The notes under the pieces: model-generated
Database searches by the model: none
Seen by the model: only the letters and a program-made list of their open reading frames with translations
Told to the model about the DNA's origin: nothing
Shown: piece after piece, positions 20,097 to 29,203 of the stretch
How positions within the stretch are numbered: position 1 is the first letter of the stretch
Layout of the letters: every line of letters starts with the position of its first letter
Translations under genes and position numbers: made by a program
Assembly: GCA_900550105.1 (NCBI GenBank)
Contig: URQW01000001.1
Span: 186,001-250,000, forward strand
Length of the DNA: 64,000 nucleotides
DNA from: an uncultured Pelosinus sp.
Lineage (GTDB): Bacteria > Bacillota > Negativicutes > UMGS1260
Direction of reading: 5' to 3'

Positions 20097-21374
20097 TTAT
20101 TCTAATTCACGTCCCTTCGTTTCCGGAAGCAGAAAAATCGCTGCGGCAGCTAAGAAGTAAGCGGCTCCGGTAAACAAAAGAGCTGAGCCAAGCCCGTAAA
20201 ACAAAGCCAGATAACCAATAAACAGAGGCGCTCCTGCACTGAATATCCGTCCCATATTATACGTAAATCCGGTTCCAAATCCCCGAGCCTGAGTAGGAAA
20301 AATCTCGGAGGCGAATGCACCAAAACCACTAAAAGCGCCAGAACCGAAAAAACCGACAAATGGCCCTAAAAGAAAGAGCATTTCCGGATCGCGTGAAGTT
20401 CCGTAAAAATAAACGAGACAAGCAGCAATCATAAGATAGAAAGAGAAAACCGGTCGTCGTCCCATACGATCCGCAAAAAAACCATACGTCACATAGCCAA
20501 GCCAGGCACCAATCATCACAGGGATCATAAACTGTGATGATCGAACAATACTGAGTCCTGCCCCGCCTTTTTCCACAGGCATACTCAGATAGCTTGGCAG
20601 CCAGGAAAACAGTCCCCAGTACCCCAGCATCAGCAAGGTGCTAATCAACGTAATCACAACCGTATACCGCCGTAAAGCAGGCCGGAAAATCTGGAAAAAG
20701 TCCATACGACTTTCTTTGCTTTGCGCCTGTGCCTTCTTCCAGTGTACTGTTTCATCAATGTAATAGACAAGCCATAAAATACAAGTCGCCGGCAGCAGAC
20801 CAATCATAAATAAAGCACGCCAGCCATAAGACGGCAACAGCATAATTGTCGCCAAGGCAGCCAGTACATAGCCTAATGCCCAGCCACTTTGCATCAGTCC
20901 CATCGCTTTCGCCCGATGCCTGGGAGGCCATGTTTCTGCCAGTAGAAGAACGCCTGCAGTCCATTGACCGCCCATACCAATCCCCAAACAAGTTCTGGCT
21001 AAAGCCAACTGTATAACATTTTGTGAAATACCACTCAAAAAGGAAAACACAGCAAATATAGAGATAGTCAGCATAATCCCCTTTTTCCGGCCAAAGCGGT
21101 CTGACACAATACCAAACAGAACACCACCAAAGGACGAGGCAAATAAAGTAAGCGACGCCAAAAAGCCAGCACTAATCGTAGTCAGCTGCATTTCCTGCAC
21201 AATCGTAGTCAGAGCAAATGCATATACCATCACATCAAATGAATCAAGCGTATAGCCAAAAAAAGCCGCAGCCAAAGCCTTCCACTGCGAAATAGTAATC
21301 TCTTGCCACCACGGTTTTCTTGTTTCAATAATTTCAACAGTAATTCCCGATCTGTTACTTTTTCTTGGTAACAT
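20097..21374 (-). CDS. MFS transporter, paralogue of the carrier at 18106
   Basis: 425 residues, twelve membrane helices. It shares long stretches with the upstream paralogue, such as FFGYTLDSFDVMVYAFALTT, DRFGRKKG, GIGMGGQWTAGVLLLAETW, GLFSWLPSYLSMPVEKGGAGLSI (split here by small changes) and DRMGRRP. The open frame runs to 21521, but the ATG at 21374 has GGGAG just before it and aligns with the paralogue's start. The likely role is uptake of a monocarboxylate, sialic-acid-like or aromatic acid substrate. Control by the neighbouring XRE regulator is plausible, but I saw no operator copy before this gene. Confidence 0.9.
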   Translation of the reverse strand: MLPRKSNRSGITVEIIETRKPWWQEITISQWKALAAAFFGYTLDSFDVMVYAFALTTIVQEMQLTTISAGFLASLTLFASSFGGVLFGIVSDRFGRKKGIMLTISIFAVFSFLSGISQNVIQLALARTCLGIGMGGQWTAGVLLLAETWPPRHRAKAMGLMQSGWALGYVLAALATIMLLPSYGWRALFMIGLLPATCILWLVYYIDETVHWKKAQAQSKESRMDFFQIFRPALRRYTVVITLISTLLMLGYWGLFSWLPSYLSMPVEKGGAGLSIVRSSQFMIPVMIGAWLGYVTYGFFADRMGRRPVFSFYLMIAACLVYFYGTSRDPEMLFLLGPFVGFFGSGAFSGFGAFASEIFPTQARGFGTGFTYNMGRIFSAGAPLFIGYLALFYGLGSALLFTGAAYFLAAAAIFLLPETKGRELE

Positions 21375-21467
21375 AACGTCTCCCTGTAGCTGCATTATAT
21401 CACCCAATATATCGTAAAACCGCCCCAAAGTAAACCTCAGTAGGCAAAACCTCCCTGTATTGAAATT

Positions 21468-21507
21468 AAAAGCCCCTTCCCAATTACTCAATAACTCGGA
21501 AGGAGCC
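21468..21507 (-). terminator. Terminator downstream of the 334-residue orphan gene
   Basis: On the minus strand GGCTCCTTCC pairs with GGAAGGGGC (one G-T pair) and is followed by TTTTAATTT. Confidence 0.75.
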
Positions 21508-21568
21508 TCTAAGCTTGTCAATAGAAGTTAAAAAAATAACCATTTCATCCACAAAGATAAGTAACTTA

Positions 21569-22573
21569 TCATGCAGTTATATAAAGTATATACGGCTGAT
21601 TTTCGGAGTAATTGGAAAGATACGTTTTTCTTATAATAGAATCTATGTCTTTAGAGATAATGCCATCAAGGTTATTGGTAGTTAAGTTTATTGAACTAAC
21701 TTCTTGAGGGGCGGCTATACCTGCTGTAGTTTGAATCAAATTCTTTAGACCAGAATAATTTAATGCATCGCCGGTGTTACTCTCGGCTGTGTTTGTAGTA
21801 GGGGTAGTTGTTGTAGCTGTTTCCAACTTGCTTCTAAAATAATTTAAATAATCGCCCCCTGTATTTAAAACCGTTTGCCATTTGTCCGGATTCTTACTTA
21901 TAATTTCTTGCATTTGCCGCGAATTATCTTGGAAAATATTTAGAATGTCTGTTTTTATTTTGTCGTTAGTGAGGCTACTCGTGGGGTTGGTGGTTTGTAG
22001 CTTATTATAAATTTTATCGGCTGTTTTCTGAGCAAAATTCCCGACAAGATTATTAACGTAATCATCCAAGCTGTTTACCCGTGCTTGCAGATCATCACCT
22101 TGGAAATTGCTTTGCAGCTCACTCTTGTAGAAACTTGTCTTGACTATAAGATTATTAAGATAGTCTGTACCATTGTCAGTAACAGAGGTAATTCGCGGCC
22201 CATTAAAGTCCTGGTAATATACATTACCGTCAATACTATCAGGATTAGTCGCTGCCAAATCCTGCCGAATGCTTTGCGATGTCAGTGCCGTTTTTTTGAA
22301 ATAGTCCTGCCAGTTTTGCGCATCTTGGGGTGAAGTCCAGTCAGAAACCGAAAAAGCAAAGTCATCATTCTGCATCTCAGATGAAACGCACTTTTGTGCG
22401 ATTGAGTTGTATTGGTCCTGACTTATCACAACTGATGGTAGTGGATTTTCAGCAGTTTTGGCCATCATCTCTTTTACAGCTTCAGGATCTAGCTGGATGC
22501 TTGTTTCGATTTGCGGCGAAAGTTGCGTGCTTACATTCGTCAGCGAAAATGGACTTAACATTCTTATCGGCAT
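21569..22573 (-). CDS. Orphan polar protein of unknown function
   Basis: 334 residues, rich in Asn, Thr, Ser, Gln and Asp, with one Cys and no membrane segment or classical signal peptide. It is mostly predicted helical, with a Thr-rich linker TATTTTPTTNTAES near residue 255. The start ATG has GAGGGGGG upstream and a terminator follows, so it is a monocistronic gene. The composition (few Cys, many Asn and Thr) resembles secreted or surface-exposed proteins exported without a cleaved signal, but no family could be recognised and I assign no function. Confidence 0.75.
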   Translation of the reverse strand: MPIRMLSPFSLTNVSTQLSPQIETSIQLDPEAVKEMMAKTAENPLPSVVISQDQYNSIAQKCVSSEMQNDDFAFSVSDWTSPQDAQNWQDYFKKTALTSQSIRQDLAATNPDSIDGNVYYQDFNGPRITSVTDNGTDYLNNLIVKTSFYKSELQSNFQGDDLQARVNSLDDYVNNLVGNFAQKTADKIYNKLQTTNPTSSLTNDKIKTDILNIFQDNSRQMQEIISKNPDKWQTVLNTGGDYLNYFRSKLETATTTTPTTNTAESNTGDALNYSGLKNLIQTTAGIAAPQEVSSINLTTNNLDGIISKDIDSIIRKTYLSNYSENQPYILYITA

Positions 22574-22678
22574 AGAGCCCCCCTCTTTCTTGATAAAATT
22601 ACTTTCACATACTATACATCGTATTCTATTGGAAACTTTTTAAGTGTCGCAATTATTATCTCCCAGCCATTGCAGTAG

Positions 22679-22708
22679 AAGCGCCCGTCAAGTATCTGAC
22701 GAGCGCTT
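22679..22708. terminator. Hairpin after the CoA-transferase operon
   Basis: AAGCGCTCGTCA/TGACGGGCGCTT stem on the minus strand, 38 bases after the ctfB-like stop. The T run is weak, so the efficiency is uncertain. Confidence 0.55.
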
Positions 22709-22745
22709 AAGACATCTTTTTGCTTCGATTTCCCTGTTTCTACTG

Positions 22746-23438
22746 TTACCGCTCGATCAGCTTAGCACTGCCTGGATATAATCGATACTCACACAGATCA
22801 TCCGCAACTGTGAACTGAGCCTCAGTCATCTGTATGATATCTTCCACCGAGAAACCTGGCGCCACTTCCTTCAGTATCAATCCTTGCGGAGTCACGCTAA
22901 ATACGGCTTTGTCGGTTATGATAACATCGACTACGCCTTTACCCGTCAAGGGAAGGAGACATTTTTTTAAGATTTTAGAATTTCCCTTTTTGTCATTATG
23001 TTGCAACGTAGCAACCACTTTACGAGCCCCAACAACGAGATCCATGGCCCCTCCCATACCAGGAGAATATTTACCGGGAGCAATTGGCATCGCCCAGTTC
23101 GCGATACTCCCTTCCTGATCTACTTCTAATGCGCCAAGAATCGTGGAATCCACATGCCCCCCTCTGATAATCGAAAAAGATGTTGACAGATCAAAGATGC
23201 ACGCGCCTGGCAGTAACGTAATCGGTTGCCCGCCAGCATTAGCCACGTCAGCATCTTGCGCTCCCAGCTTGGGAGTCGGTCCAAACATCAGGCACCCATT
23301 CTCCGACTGTAAAATTACATTGACACCATCTGGAATATAATTAGCTGCCGCCGTAGGCATACCAAAACCGAGATTTACCACTTCACCATCATTAAGCTCT
23401 AAAGCGGCCCGGCGGGCGATCATTTCTCTAAAATCCAT
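22746..23438 (-). CDS. Acetoacetate/butyrate-type CoA-transferase, beta subunit
   Basis: 230 residues, family I CoA-transferase subunit B (AtoA/ScoB/CtfB type). The catalytic-Glu motif SENGCL is present near residue 46, and GGHVDSTILGALEVDQEGSIANW is typical of the family. With the alpha subunit just upstream it moves CoA between acyl-CoA and a free acid such as acetoacetate, acetate or butyrate. The gene lies 39 bases after the alpha subunit. The operon is served by a sigma-54 promoter and an unusual membrane protein, so the substrate is probably taken up from outside. Confidence 0.93.
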   Translation of the reverse strand: MDFREMIARRAALELNDGEVVNLGFGMPTAAANYIPDGVNVILQSENGCLMFGPTPKLGAQDADVANAGGQPITLLPGACIFDLSTSFSIIRGGHVDSTILGALEVDQEGSIANWAMPIAPGKYSPGMGGAMDLVVGARKVVATLQHNDKKGNSKILKKCLLPLTGKGVVDVIITDKAVFSVTPQGLILKEVAPGFSVEDIIQMTEAQFTVADDLCEYRLYPGSAKLIER

Positions 23439-23477
23439 CTTATATACCCTCCCTACCCAATTTCGTCAATCTTTCTG

Positions 23478-24194
23478 TTAAGCCAGTCGACCAGTCCGCA
23501 CCCATAATTCTTTAAGAACATCCTGCTGTTCCTGTAAGGAGTCCCCTTGGATGACCGCCTTTACAAATATCCCGGGAGTACCCACAAGTTCTGGGTTAAT
23601 TCCACCAACTTCTACGATCTCGTTTACTTCAGCAACAGTAAAAGTTGCAGCCGTTGCCATTACTGGATTGCTGTTAAGTGATACGCCGCGATATTGGACA
23701 TTCCCTAGTTTGTCAGCACGATATCCCTTAATAAAAGCAAAGTCGGCTGTAAGCGGCAATTCTAGCAGATACTCTTTGCCGTTGATTGTGAGCTTCTCTT
23801 TCCCTTCTGCTACTAAAGTGCCATTGCCAGTTGGCGTTAGCACACCGCCAAGACCAGAACCGCCTGCTCTAATTTTTTCAATAAATGAACCCATTGGGTA
23901 ATATTCTATTTCAAGCTCGCCATTTTTAAAGACCTCCAAGGCTTCTGGACAAGTACCTGCATGAGCAGTAATAAATTTTTTAACCTGCTTATTTTTGAAT
24001 AGCGGCGCCAAATCAAAATCACCGCCAGGATATGAACACACTACAGCAATAACCGTTAAATCTTTTACTTTTTTCTCGACCAATTTTTCAATACACTTTA
24101 ACGGTGATCCAATACCAAGAAACCCGCCAATCATAATGGTAGCCCCATCACAAACTTTTTCTATAACTTCGTCTAAATTCATAACTTTGTTCAT
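23478..24194 (-). CDS. Acetoacetate/butyrate-type CoA-transferase, alpha subunit
   Basis: 238 residues, family I CoA-transferase subunit A (AtoD/ScoA/CtfA). GGFLGIGSPLKCIEKL, the glycine-rich GSFIEKIRAGGSGLGG stretch and the LPLTADFAFIKGYRADKLGN segment are conserved. The start ATG at 24194 has GGGGGAAAA before it; the longer frame to 24221 would include this site. It forms a heterotetramer with the beta subunit encoded next. The exact acyl specificity cannot be told from sequence. Confidence 0.93.
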   Translation of the reverse strand: MNKVMNLDEVIEKVCDGATIMIGGFLGIGSPLKCIEKLVEKKVKDLTVIAVVCSYPGGDFDLAPLFKNKQVKKFITAHAGTCPEALEVFKNGELEIEYYPMGSFIEKIRAGGSGLGGVLTPTGNGTLVAEGKEKLTINGKEYLLELPLTADFAFIKGYRADKLGNVQYRGVSLNSNPVMATAATFTVAEVNEIVEVGGINPELVGTPGIFVKAVIQGDSLQEQQDVLKELWVRTGRLA

Positions 24195-24298
24195 ATATTT
24201 TCCCCCTTCTATGATTATCACCTTAAAGCTTTGATAAGCTTGCCTAGCTTCTTCTAGCTTGCTTCTGCTTTAGAAGTCATCTTGAATCAGAAATTAAA

Positions 24299-25546
24299 CT
24301 AGACTTTTTTATTTGAAACTTTAACAGGTACTTTATAAACTAATGGCCATTTGTCGAAGAAGGTATTACAATACAAAATCACCATCAACAAGGCAAATTG
24401 ACCAGCAAGAAGGCCCATCACCGGATAGCCAAGTCCCAGGTCATTACCGCCATAAGATAAAAGCTTGAACGTTTGCAACCAGAGCAGACCAAAAATCATC
24501 CCGCCGCCTAGCCAAATGCCAAAACGAATCAGTGCCCTATTTAAATCGTTAGAAACGATTTCGGCGCTGGGATAATCATCAAACAAGTGATGCCAGGTCA
24601 ATTGGAAACAGATTGTCGATAATTCTAGTGAAGCAACCACTAAATCAGCTGGTACTCCAGGCACGAGATTCAACGGTTCTACTATCGCACGCAAGATCGG
24701 CGGAACAATCAGTGCTGCCGCCAAGGCGATGGCTAGCCCCACCAAACCAGCATAAGGTTGGGTTTTTGCAAACAATTTCTGTGGGTAACGCTCGCCCCCC
24801 TCGGCAGGGATTAAAAAGAAGAAGATAAAGGCCTGGCAGAAAGCTAAAAATGCAGCCCACGACCCAAATGGCTTATCAACAATTCCATGTCCGCCCAAGG
24901 ATAAACCACTCATCAAGCTGGGGAAAAACATGGCGAACCAAACGATTAATGCGAGAACAGTACTGATCGCCATTGCCCCAACACTATCGATCGGCGCAGC
25001 AGCTTTGCCAGCAAACGGCCACTTTTGAAAGAGCGCGACATAACTAATTTGCGTAATAATAACGGCTAAGCAATAAAAATTACCAACTTCCCAGCCTTCG
25101 ATTGCTAGTTGAACTTCTGCCGCGGTCTTAGGCATGAATAAAATTCCCAGACTGAAAGGTTTCCACCATATGCCGATAAACCCAATTAAGATAAAAAATC
25201 CAACAATCCCTGTGAGCAGCCCAATCAAGCTATACCGAATACCAGCCTTGGGTTGCAATTCAGTTACATGATACTTGCCATAATTACCAAAGAGTAATGT
25301 CTGCCAAATCCAAGCATTAATAGCCATCCAAAAAAAGGTCCCTTCGCCTAAAACGCCAATATACTTTGCAGCCACCTTAGCATCAACGGCTGCTAGACCC
25401 GGACCAGCTAAACTAATCGCTATTGATTTGACAATTAATCCCCAAATGGGCCAATAAATCAGTGCTACTATAAAACAAATAACTGTTAATACGACACCTG
25501 TGGTAAGAGGACTCTCAAAACGCCTTTTGACTAAATACTCTGTCAT
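24299..25546 (-). CDS. Polytopic membrane protein of unrecognised family, probable acid carrier
   Basis: 415 residues with about ten to eleven hydrophobic segments, starting with LTTGVVLTVICFIVALIYWPIWGLI split after a basic N-terminus (TEYLVKRRFES). It has many Trp and Phe in the helices, and conserved-looking polar patches QLTWHHLFDDYPSAE and IPAEGGERYP in loops. I do not recognise a named transporter family. It is the first gene of the CoA-transferase operon, 33 bases downstream of a predicted sigma-54 start, so a role in uptake of a short-chain acid for CoA activation is the simplest reading (inference). Start at 25546 by GAGGGTGG. Confidence 0.8.
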   Translation of the reverse strand: MTEYLVKRRFESPLTTGVVLTVICFIVALIYWPIWGLIVKSIAISLAGPGLAAVDAKVAAKYIGVLGEGTFFWMAINAWIWQTLLFGNYGKYHVTELQPKAGIRYSLIGLLTGIVGFFILIGFIGIWWKPFSLGILFMPKTAAEVQLAIEGWEVGNFYCLAVIITQISYVALFQKWPFAGKAAAPIDSVGAMAISTVLALIVWFAMFFPSLMSGLSLGGHGIVDKPFGSWAAFLAFCQAFIFFFLIPAEGGERYPQKLFAKTQPYAGLVGLAIALAAALIVPPILRAIVEPLNLVPGVPADLVVASLELSTICFQLTWHHLFDDYPSAEIVSNDLNRALIRFGIWLGGGMIFGLLWLQTFKLLSYGGNDLGLGYPVMGLLAGQFALLMVILYCNTFFDKWPLVYKVPVKVSNKKV

Positions 25547-25590
25547 ACGCCACCCTCTTTTCATATTTTATTTGCCAATATCATACTATT

Positions 25591-25605
25591 GCAATTCTTG
25601 TGCCA
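25591..25605 (-). promoter_or_regulatory. Sigma-54 (-24/-12) promoter of the CoA-transferase operon
   Basis: Reading the minus strand, TGGCAC (25605-25600), five bases, then TTGC (25594-25591), followed by A: a full consensus match with correct spacing. The predicted start is about 34 bases before the ATG of the membrane-protein gene. A sigma-54 activator gene lies immediately upstream. Confidence 0.85.
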
Positions 25606-25656
25606 AGCAAGAACCCTTGCTTTATCGCGGCCCATTCCCACAAAGCATTTACTTTT

Positions 25657-25688
25657 CTGAAAATTCGTCCAACTTCTTGGATTTTCAG
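25657..25688. promoter_or_regulatory. Imperfect inverted repeat, candidate activator-binding site
   Basis: CTGAAAA-TTCG-TCCAA and TTGGA-TTTTCAG form a dyad with a four-base bulge, 52-97 bases upstream of the sigma-54 promoter, within the usual range for enhancer sites. Confidence 0.45.
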
Positions 25689-25742
25689 CTTGTTATAATT
25701 TCAATGCTCCTATGGTTTATTTACTCTGTACATAAATTTAAA

Positions 25743-25775
25743 AGGTGATTGAGGTTAAGTAACCCTCAATCACCT
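25743..25775 (-). terminator. Terminator of the sigma-54 activator gene
   Basis: AGGTGATTGAGG/CCTCAATCACCT stem, perfect 12 bp with a 9-base loop, followed on the minus strand by TTTAAATTT. Confidence 0.8.
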
Positions 25776-25833
25776 ATACTGGCTATACCACTTCTTACCT
25801 GGCACAGCAACTAACACTTTACGGTTTATCCCG

Positions 25834-27186
25834 TCAAATATCGATATTAAATTTTTTCATTTTATTGTAGAGACTGCTACGTGAAATTCCCAGAGCTTCC
25901 GCAATCTTTAGCTTATCACCCTTGTAAGTCTTGCTCGCTTTCAAAATGGCGTCCCGTTCCGCCTCATCCGCCTGGGCTCGCAAAGCCTCTCCGGTATTGG
26001 GAATTCTAGCGGCATAGATATAATCCGGTATATACTCACAAGTGATAATTCCATTCGCTGACAAAGATACAGCTGCCTCTATTATATTGGCCAATTCTCG
26101 CACGTTTCCAGGCCAGTGGTACTCAAATAGCGCCTTCATAAAATCATGTTCTACTTTTGGTTTTTCAATCCCTAATTCATCTGCGGTTTTCTCTAAAAAC
26201 AGCTCTACTAATAAAGGAATATCCTCGGGATGTGTTCTTAGCGCCGGCATATGAATAGGTATAACATGCAACCTAAAGAATAAATCCTGACGGAATTTGT
26301 CTTCCTTGATCAACTGGTGCAAATCATGATGAGTAGCGGCAATCACTCGAACATCAATGGGAACTGGAAAATGGCCACCAACCTTTTCAATTTCCCGTTC
26401 TTGTAAAACCCGCAGTATCTTCGATTGTAGCGATAGAGGCATATCGCCGATTTCATCCAAAAAAATGGTTCCCCCATCAGCCATTTGGAATTTTCCTGGG
26501 TGGCCGCCTTTACCAGCACCGGTAAACGCCCCCTGCTCATAACCAAACAACTCTGACTCAAGCAGGTTGTCGGGAATAGCAGCACAATTTACTCGAACAA
26601 AGGCTTGGTGCCTTCTGCTATTCAGCCTATGTATGGCGTGAGCCACCAACTCTTTTCCTGTGCCTGTCTCGCCTAAGATGAGAACATTTGACTTTGTCTT
26701 CGCAGCCGCTATAATCCGTTCCTTAAGTGACAATATAGTATGACTTTTGCCAATAATGTCGTCAATCGTATACTTGGATTTATGCTGCTTATCCTTTCTG
26801 ACAATACTCAGATTTCGCTCCTCGCAGCCAGCCATCACTTCAGGTAGATAATCCACCAAGCTTCTAAAACTGATAACCCCCACAACATTCCGTTCCTCAT
26901 TGATTACCGGTACAATGTCTAAGACAACCTTCTTCAGCGAAGTTATATGATCACTTTCCACCAGGGGCGGAATTTCCTGTAAAAAATCCCCTAATGAATG
27001 CTCTTGCCAATTGCTAACCAATAATGAGGAAGCCCTAATAACACCTTTATACATATTTCTATGATCAACAACTATAACAAAAGAGACTTTAGAGATTGTC
27101 ATTCTTTCGGCAATTGCTGAAATAGTGTCAGAGGAGGAACATATCGTAAAAAAATGATCCATAATTTGCCTTATCTTCAAGGACAT
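25834..27186 (-). CDS. Sigma-54-dependent activator with CBS-pair sensor
   Basis: 450 residues. The N-terminus (about 1-130) reads as two CBS domains rather than PAS or a receiver. The AAA+ domain has Walker A GETGTGKE, the sigma-54 contact loop GAFTGA and Walker B FLDEIGDMP. The Fis-type HTH ends the protein (KIAEALGISRSSLYNKMKKF). CBS pairs usually bind adenosyl ligands such as AMP, ATP or SAM, so it may sense energy or CoA-linked adenylates (inference). It lies directly upstream of the sigma-54 promoter of the CoA-transferase operon, which it very likely activates, and is divergent from the Cache-HAMP gene. Confidence 0.92.
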   Translation of the reverse strand: MSLKIRQIMDHFFTICSSSDTISAIAERMTISKVSFVIVVDHRNMYKGVIRASSLLVSNWQEHSLGDFLQEIPPLVESDHITSLKKVVLDIVPVINEERNVVGVISFRSLVDYLPEVMAGCEERNLSIVRKDKQHKSKYTIDDIIGKSHTILSLKERIIAAAKTKSNVLILGETGTGKELVAHAIHRLNSRRHQAFVRVNCAAIPDNLLESELFGYEQGAFTGAGKGGHPGKFQMADGGTIFLDEIGDMPLSLQSKILRVLQEREIEKVGGHFPVPIDVRVIAATHHDLHQLIKEDKFRQDLFFRLHVIPIHMPALRTHPEDIPLLVELFLEKTADELGIEKPKVEHDFMKALFEYHWPGNVRELANIIEAAVSLSANGIITCEYIPDYIYAARIPNTGEALRAQADEAERDAILKASKTYKGDKLKIAEALGISRSSLYNKMKKFNIDI

Positions 27187-27322
27187 CCTCCTCCTTAACT
27201 TACCATTTCATTCGCACTTATAAGTAGGGAATTCCACTAAGTTCCATAGTTGATCTTTATCTAAATTATTTTTATAAAATTACGATATTTCAAAAAAATT
27301 AGTATACTTTGATTTTATCAAA

Positions 27323-27351
27323 TTGTACAATAAGTAACAAGATAGTATAAT
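27323..27351 (+). promoter_or_regulatory. Sigma-A promoter of the Cache-HAMP gene
   Basis: TTGTAC, 17 bases, TATAAT, ending 42 bases before the ATG. Confidence 0.75.
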
Positions 27352-27393
27352 GTTAGCATATTTATTACCTGTTTGTAAAAGGGAGGTTCCCCT

Positions 27394-29040
27394 ATGAAGC
27401 CAAGCATTAAATCGAGCATTAAATCACGTTTATTTATTTGGTTCATTCTTGCCGCCGTAATTCCAATGATCGTCATAGGTGGATTCAGTTATTACCTGAT
27501 CTCTCAAAAGATTGCAAAACAGAATGAAGAAACGATCACCAATATTAATACAGGTATTTATAATATGGTTGATACGCAGCAAAAGGTATTGTCACGTTGG
27601 TTAGAGAGCGCCGACGCATCTTTTGTAGAAAGGCTAAATTCTTTAGGAAATAGTCGTTTTGATTATGATAATATGGTGGATATCGGTGGTTATCGTCTGC
27701 CCACTTGGTATATTGGGAATCAAAAAATAACCGACGATTCTACTTTAGTTGATAGTTTAATCGGAAAGGAAAAACTACCAGCTACGATCTTTCAATTACA
27801 TAATAACAAATTTATCAGAGTCAGTACAAATGTCAGACAGCCAGACGGTTCTAGAATTTCTGGAACATATATTGATTCAGGTAATGTTTACGAAAGGCTA
27901 ATAAACGGCCAGCAATATCTGGGCAGAGCCAGCGTCGAAGGAATTATGCATGCTACCATTTATCAGCCAATCTGGGATAGTAGTGGGAAACTCATTGGCG
28001 CTTTCGTCCTCGGACGTCGCGAACAGGAGTACGAAATGATTGCTGCAATAAAAAATATTGTAGTGGGTGAAACTGGCTATGCTTTTATTCTTGACCCATC
28101 AGGAATGATGATTATCCATCCTACTTTACAAGGCAAAAATGCTTTAGAGTATCCTTGGGTGAAAGAAATCATTCAGAAGAAAAATGGCTCCGTTACTTAT
28201 GATTTTAATGGTCGAACCAAGATTGCTTATTTTATGTACTATGAGCCTTGGAACTGGTATATCGTCACGGGAAGTTATGAATCTGAAATATTTAATACGA
28301 CCCATCAATTATCTAAAATGCTGATTCTGGCTATACTGGTCGTTGTCGCTATCTCCTCCTCAATTGCTTTACTATTATCCAATACTTTTTTTAAACCAAT
28401 TAATGAACTGATGATAGTAATGCGACAGTGCCAAAGCGGGAATCTAACGGTAAGACTGAAGCATTTCTCTGATGATGAATTTAGCGTGCTAGGCAATGCT
28501 TTCAATGTCATGCTTAACAATATCTCACTACTCATCGGAAGAATCCTTTCGAATTCCACCAAACTCAAAGAAGCCTCACAACGCTTACTCATTGACATCA
28601 CCGAATCCAAAGACGCCTTACAGGGAATTGAAAAGGGCGTGAAGGATTTACAAGGGGATTCTATCCCTTTATTACAAAGCTACGCCTTTGCTTCCAACAA
28701 AGCCTTACATACTGAGTTCCAAGAAACCGTTCACCAATTAAATCATCTGCTTGAACAAATCATGCTGAATAAGCAATTAGACAAAACCGAAGAAGCCTTA
28801 CATCTTCTAAAGAAAATATCAACCCTGTGCCAAGCAAACCCCATAGTTTCTCCGAGTGACTACCAGAAAACACCGGAAGCAGCAATTCACCCGATGAATC
28901 AAATATCTCATTTAGAAGTCGAAGTGGAAAAACTGAAACTTTTGCTAAAGAATATTTCATCCTCAGCCTCAAGCCTTGACGATATTGCCTTATCACTGGA
29001 TCGCCATGTGAATTCTTTTAAAATTGAGAAAGATGAATAA
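27394..29040 (+). CDS. Cache-HAMP membrane sensor lacking a methyl-accepting domain
   Basis: 548 residues. TM1 (about 13-34), a large extracytoplasmic Cache region (about 38-305, with GETGYAFILDPSGMMIIHP and EPWNWYIVTGSYESE typical of Cache 3/Cache 2 fusion sensors), TM2 (about 307-330) and HAMP (about 331-385). After HAMP only about 160 helical residues follow, without the EIAxQTNxLALNAxxEAARAGE hairpin of receptors, and without kinase, GGDEF or PP2C motifs. The ending LDRHVNSFKI resembles the end of methyl-accepting proteins, so it looks like a receptor whose signalling hairpin was lost or replaced. Strong AGGGAGG site. Its partner is unknown; it is divergent from the CBS sigma-54 activator. 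Confidence 0.85.
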   Translation: MKPSIKSSIKSRLFIWFILAAVIPMIVIGGFSYYLISQKIAKQNEETITNINTGIYNMVDTQQKVLSRWLESADASFVERLNSLGNSRFDYDNMVDIGGYRLPTWYIGNQKITDDSTLVDSLIGKEKLPATIFQLHNNKFIRVSTNVRQPDGSRISGTYIDSGNVYERLINGQQYLGRASVEGIMHATIYQPIWDSSGKLIGAFVLGRREQEYEMIAAIKNIVVGETGYAFILDPSGMMIIHPTLQGKNALEYPWVKEIIQKKNGSVTYDFNGRTKIAYFMYYEPWNWYIVTGSYESEIFNTTHQLSKMLILAILVVVAISSSIALLLSNTFFKPINELMIVMRQCQSGNLTVRLKHFSDDEFSVLGNAFNVMLNNISLLIGRILSNSTKLKEASQRLLIDITESKDALQGIEKGVKDLQGDSIPLLQSYAFASNKALHTEFQETVHQLNHLLEQIMLNKQLDKTEEALHLLKKISTLCQANPIVSPSDYQKTPEAAIHPMNQISHLEVEVEKLKLLLKNISSSASSLDDIALSLDRHVNSFKIEKDE

Positions 29041-29047
29041 CCAACAC

Positions 29048-29082
29048 AAAAACGCCACCGTAACCACGGCTGGCGTTTTTTA
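29048..29082 (+). terminator. Rho-independent terminator
   Basis: AAAACGCCACCG pairs with CGGCTGGCGTTTT (A-C mismatch inside), followed by a T run, 8 bases after the Cache-HAMP stop. Confidence 0.85.
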
Positions 29083-29203
29083 CATCAAGTTCTGCAATTT
29101 TTGCCAAATTGCTCCTTGAAATTGCTATAATATAACTAAGAATACAATGAACATTCCGCTTTGGCGGGTTGCTACATGCTCGTTATTTTAGATTGGAGTC
29201 CCT

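Noticed and set aside
21374..21521. N-terminal 49-residue extension of the second MFS carrier
   Set aside because: It covers the terminator hairpin of the upstream gene and lacks an RBS; the start at 21374 has one and aligns with the paralogue.
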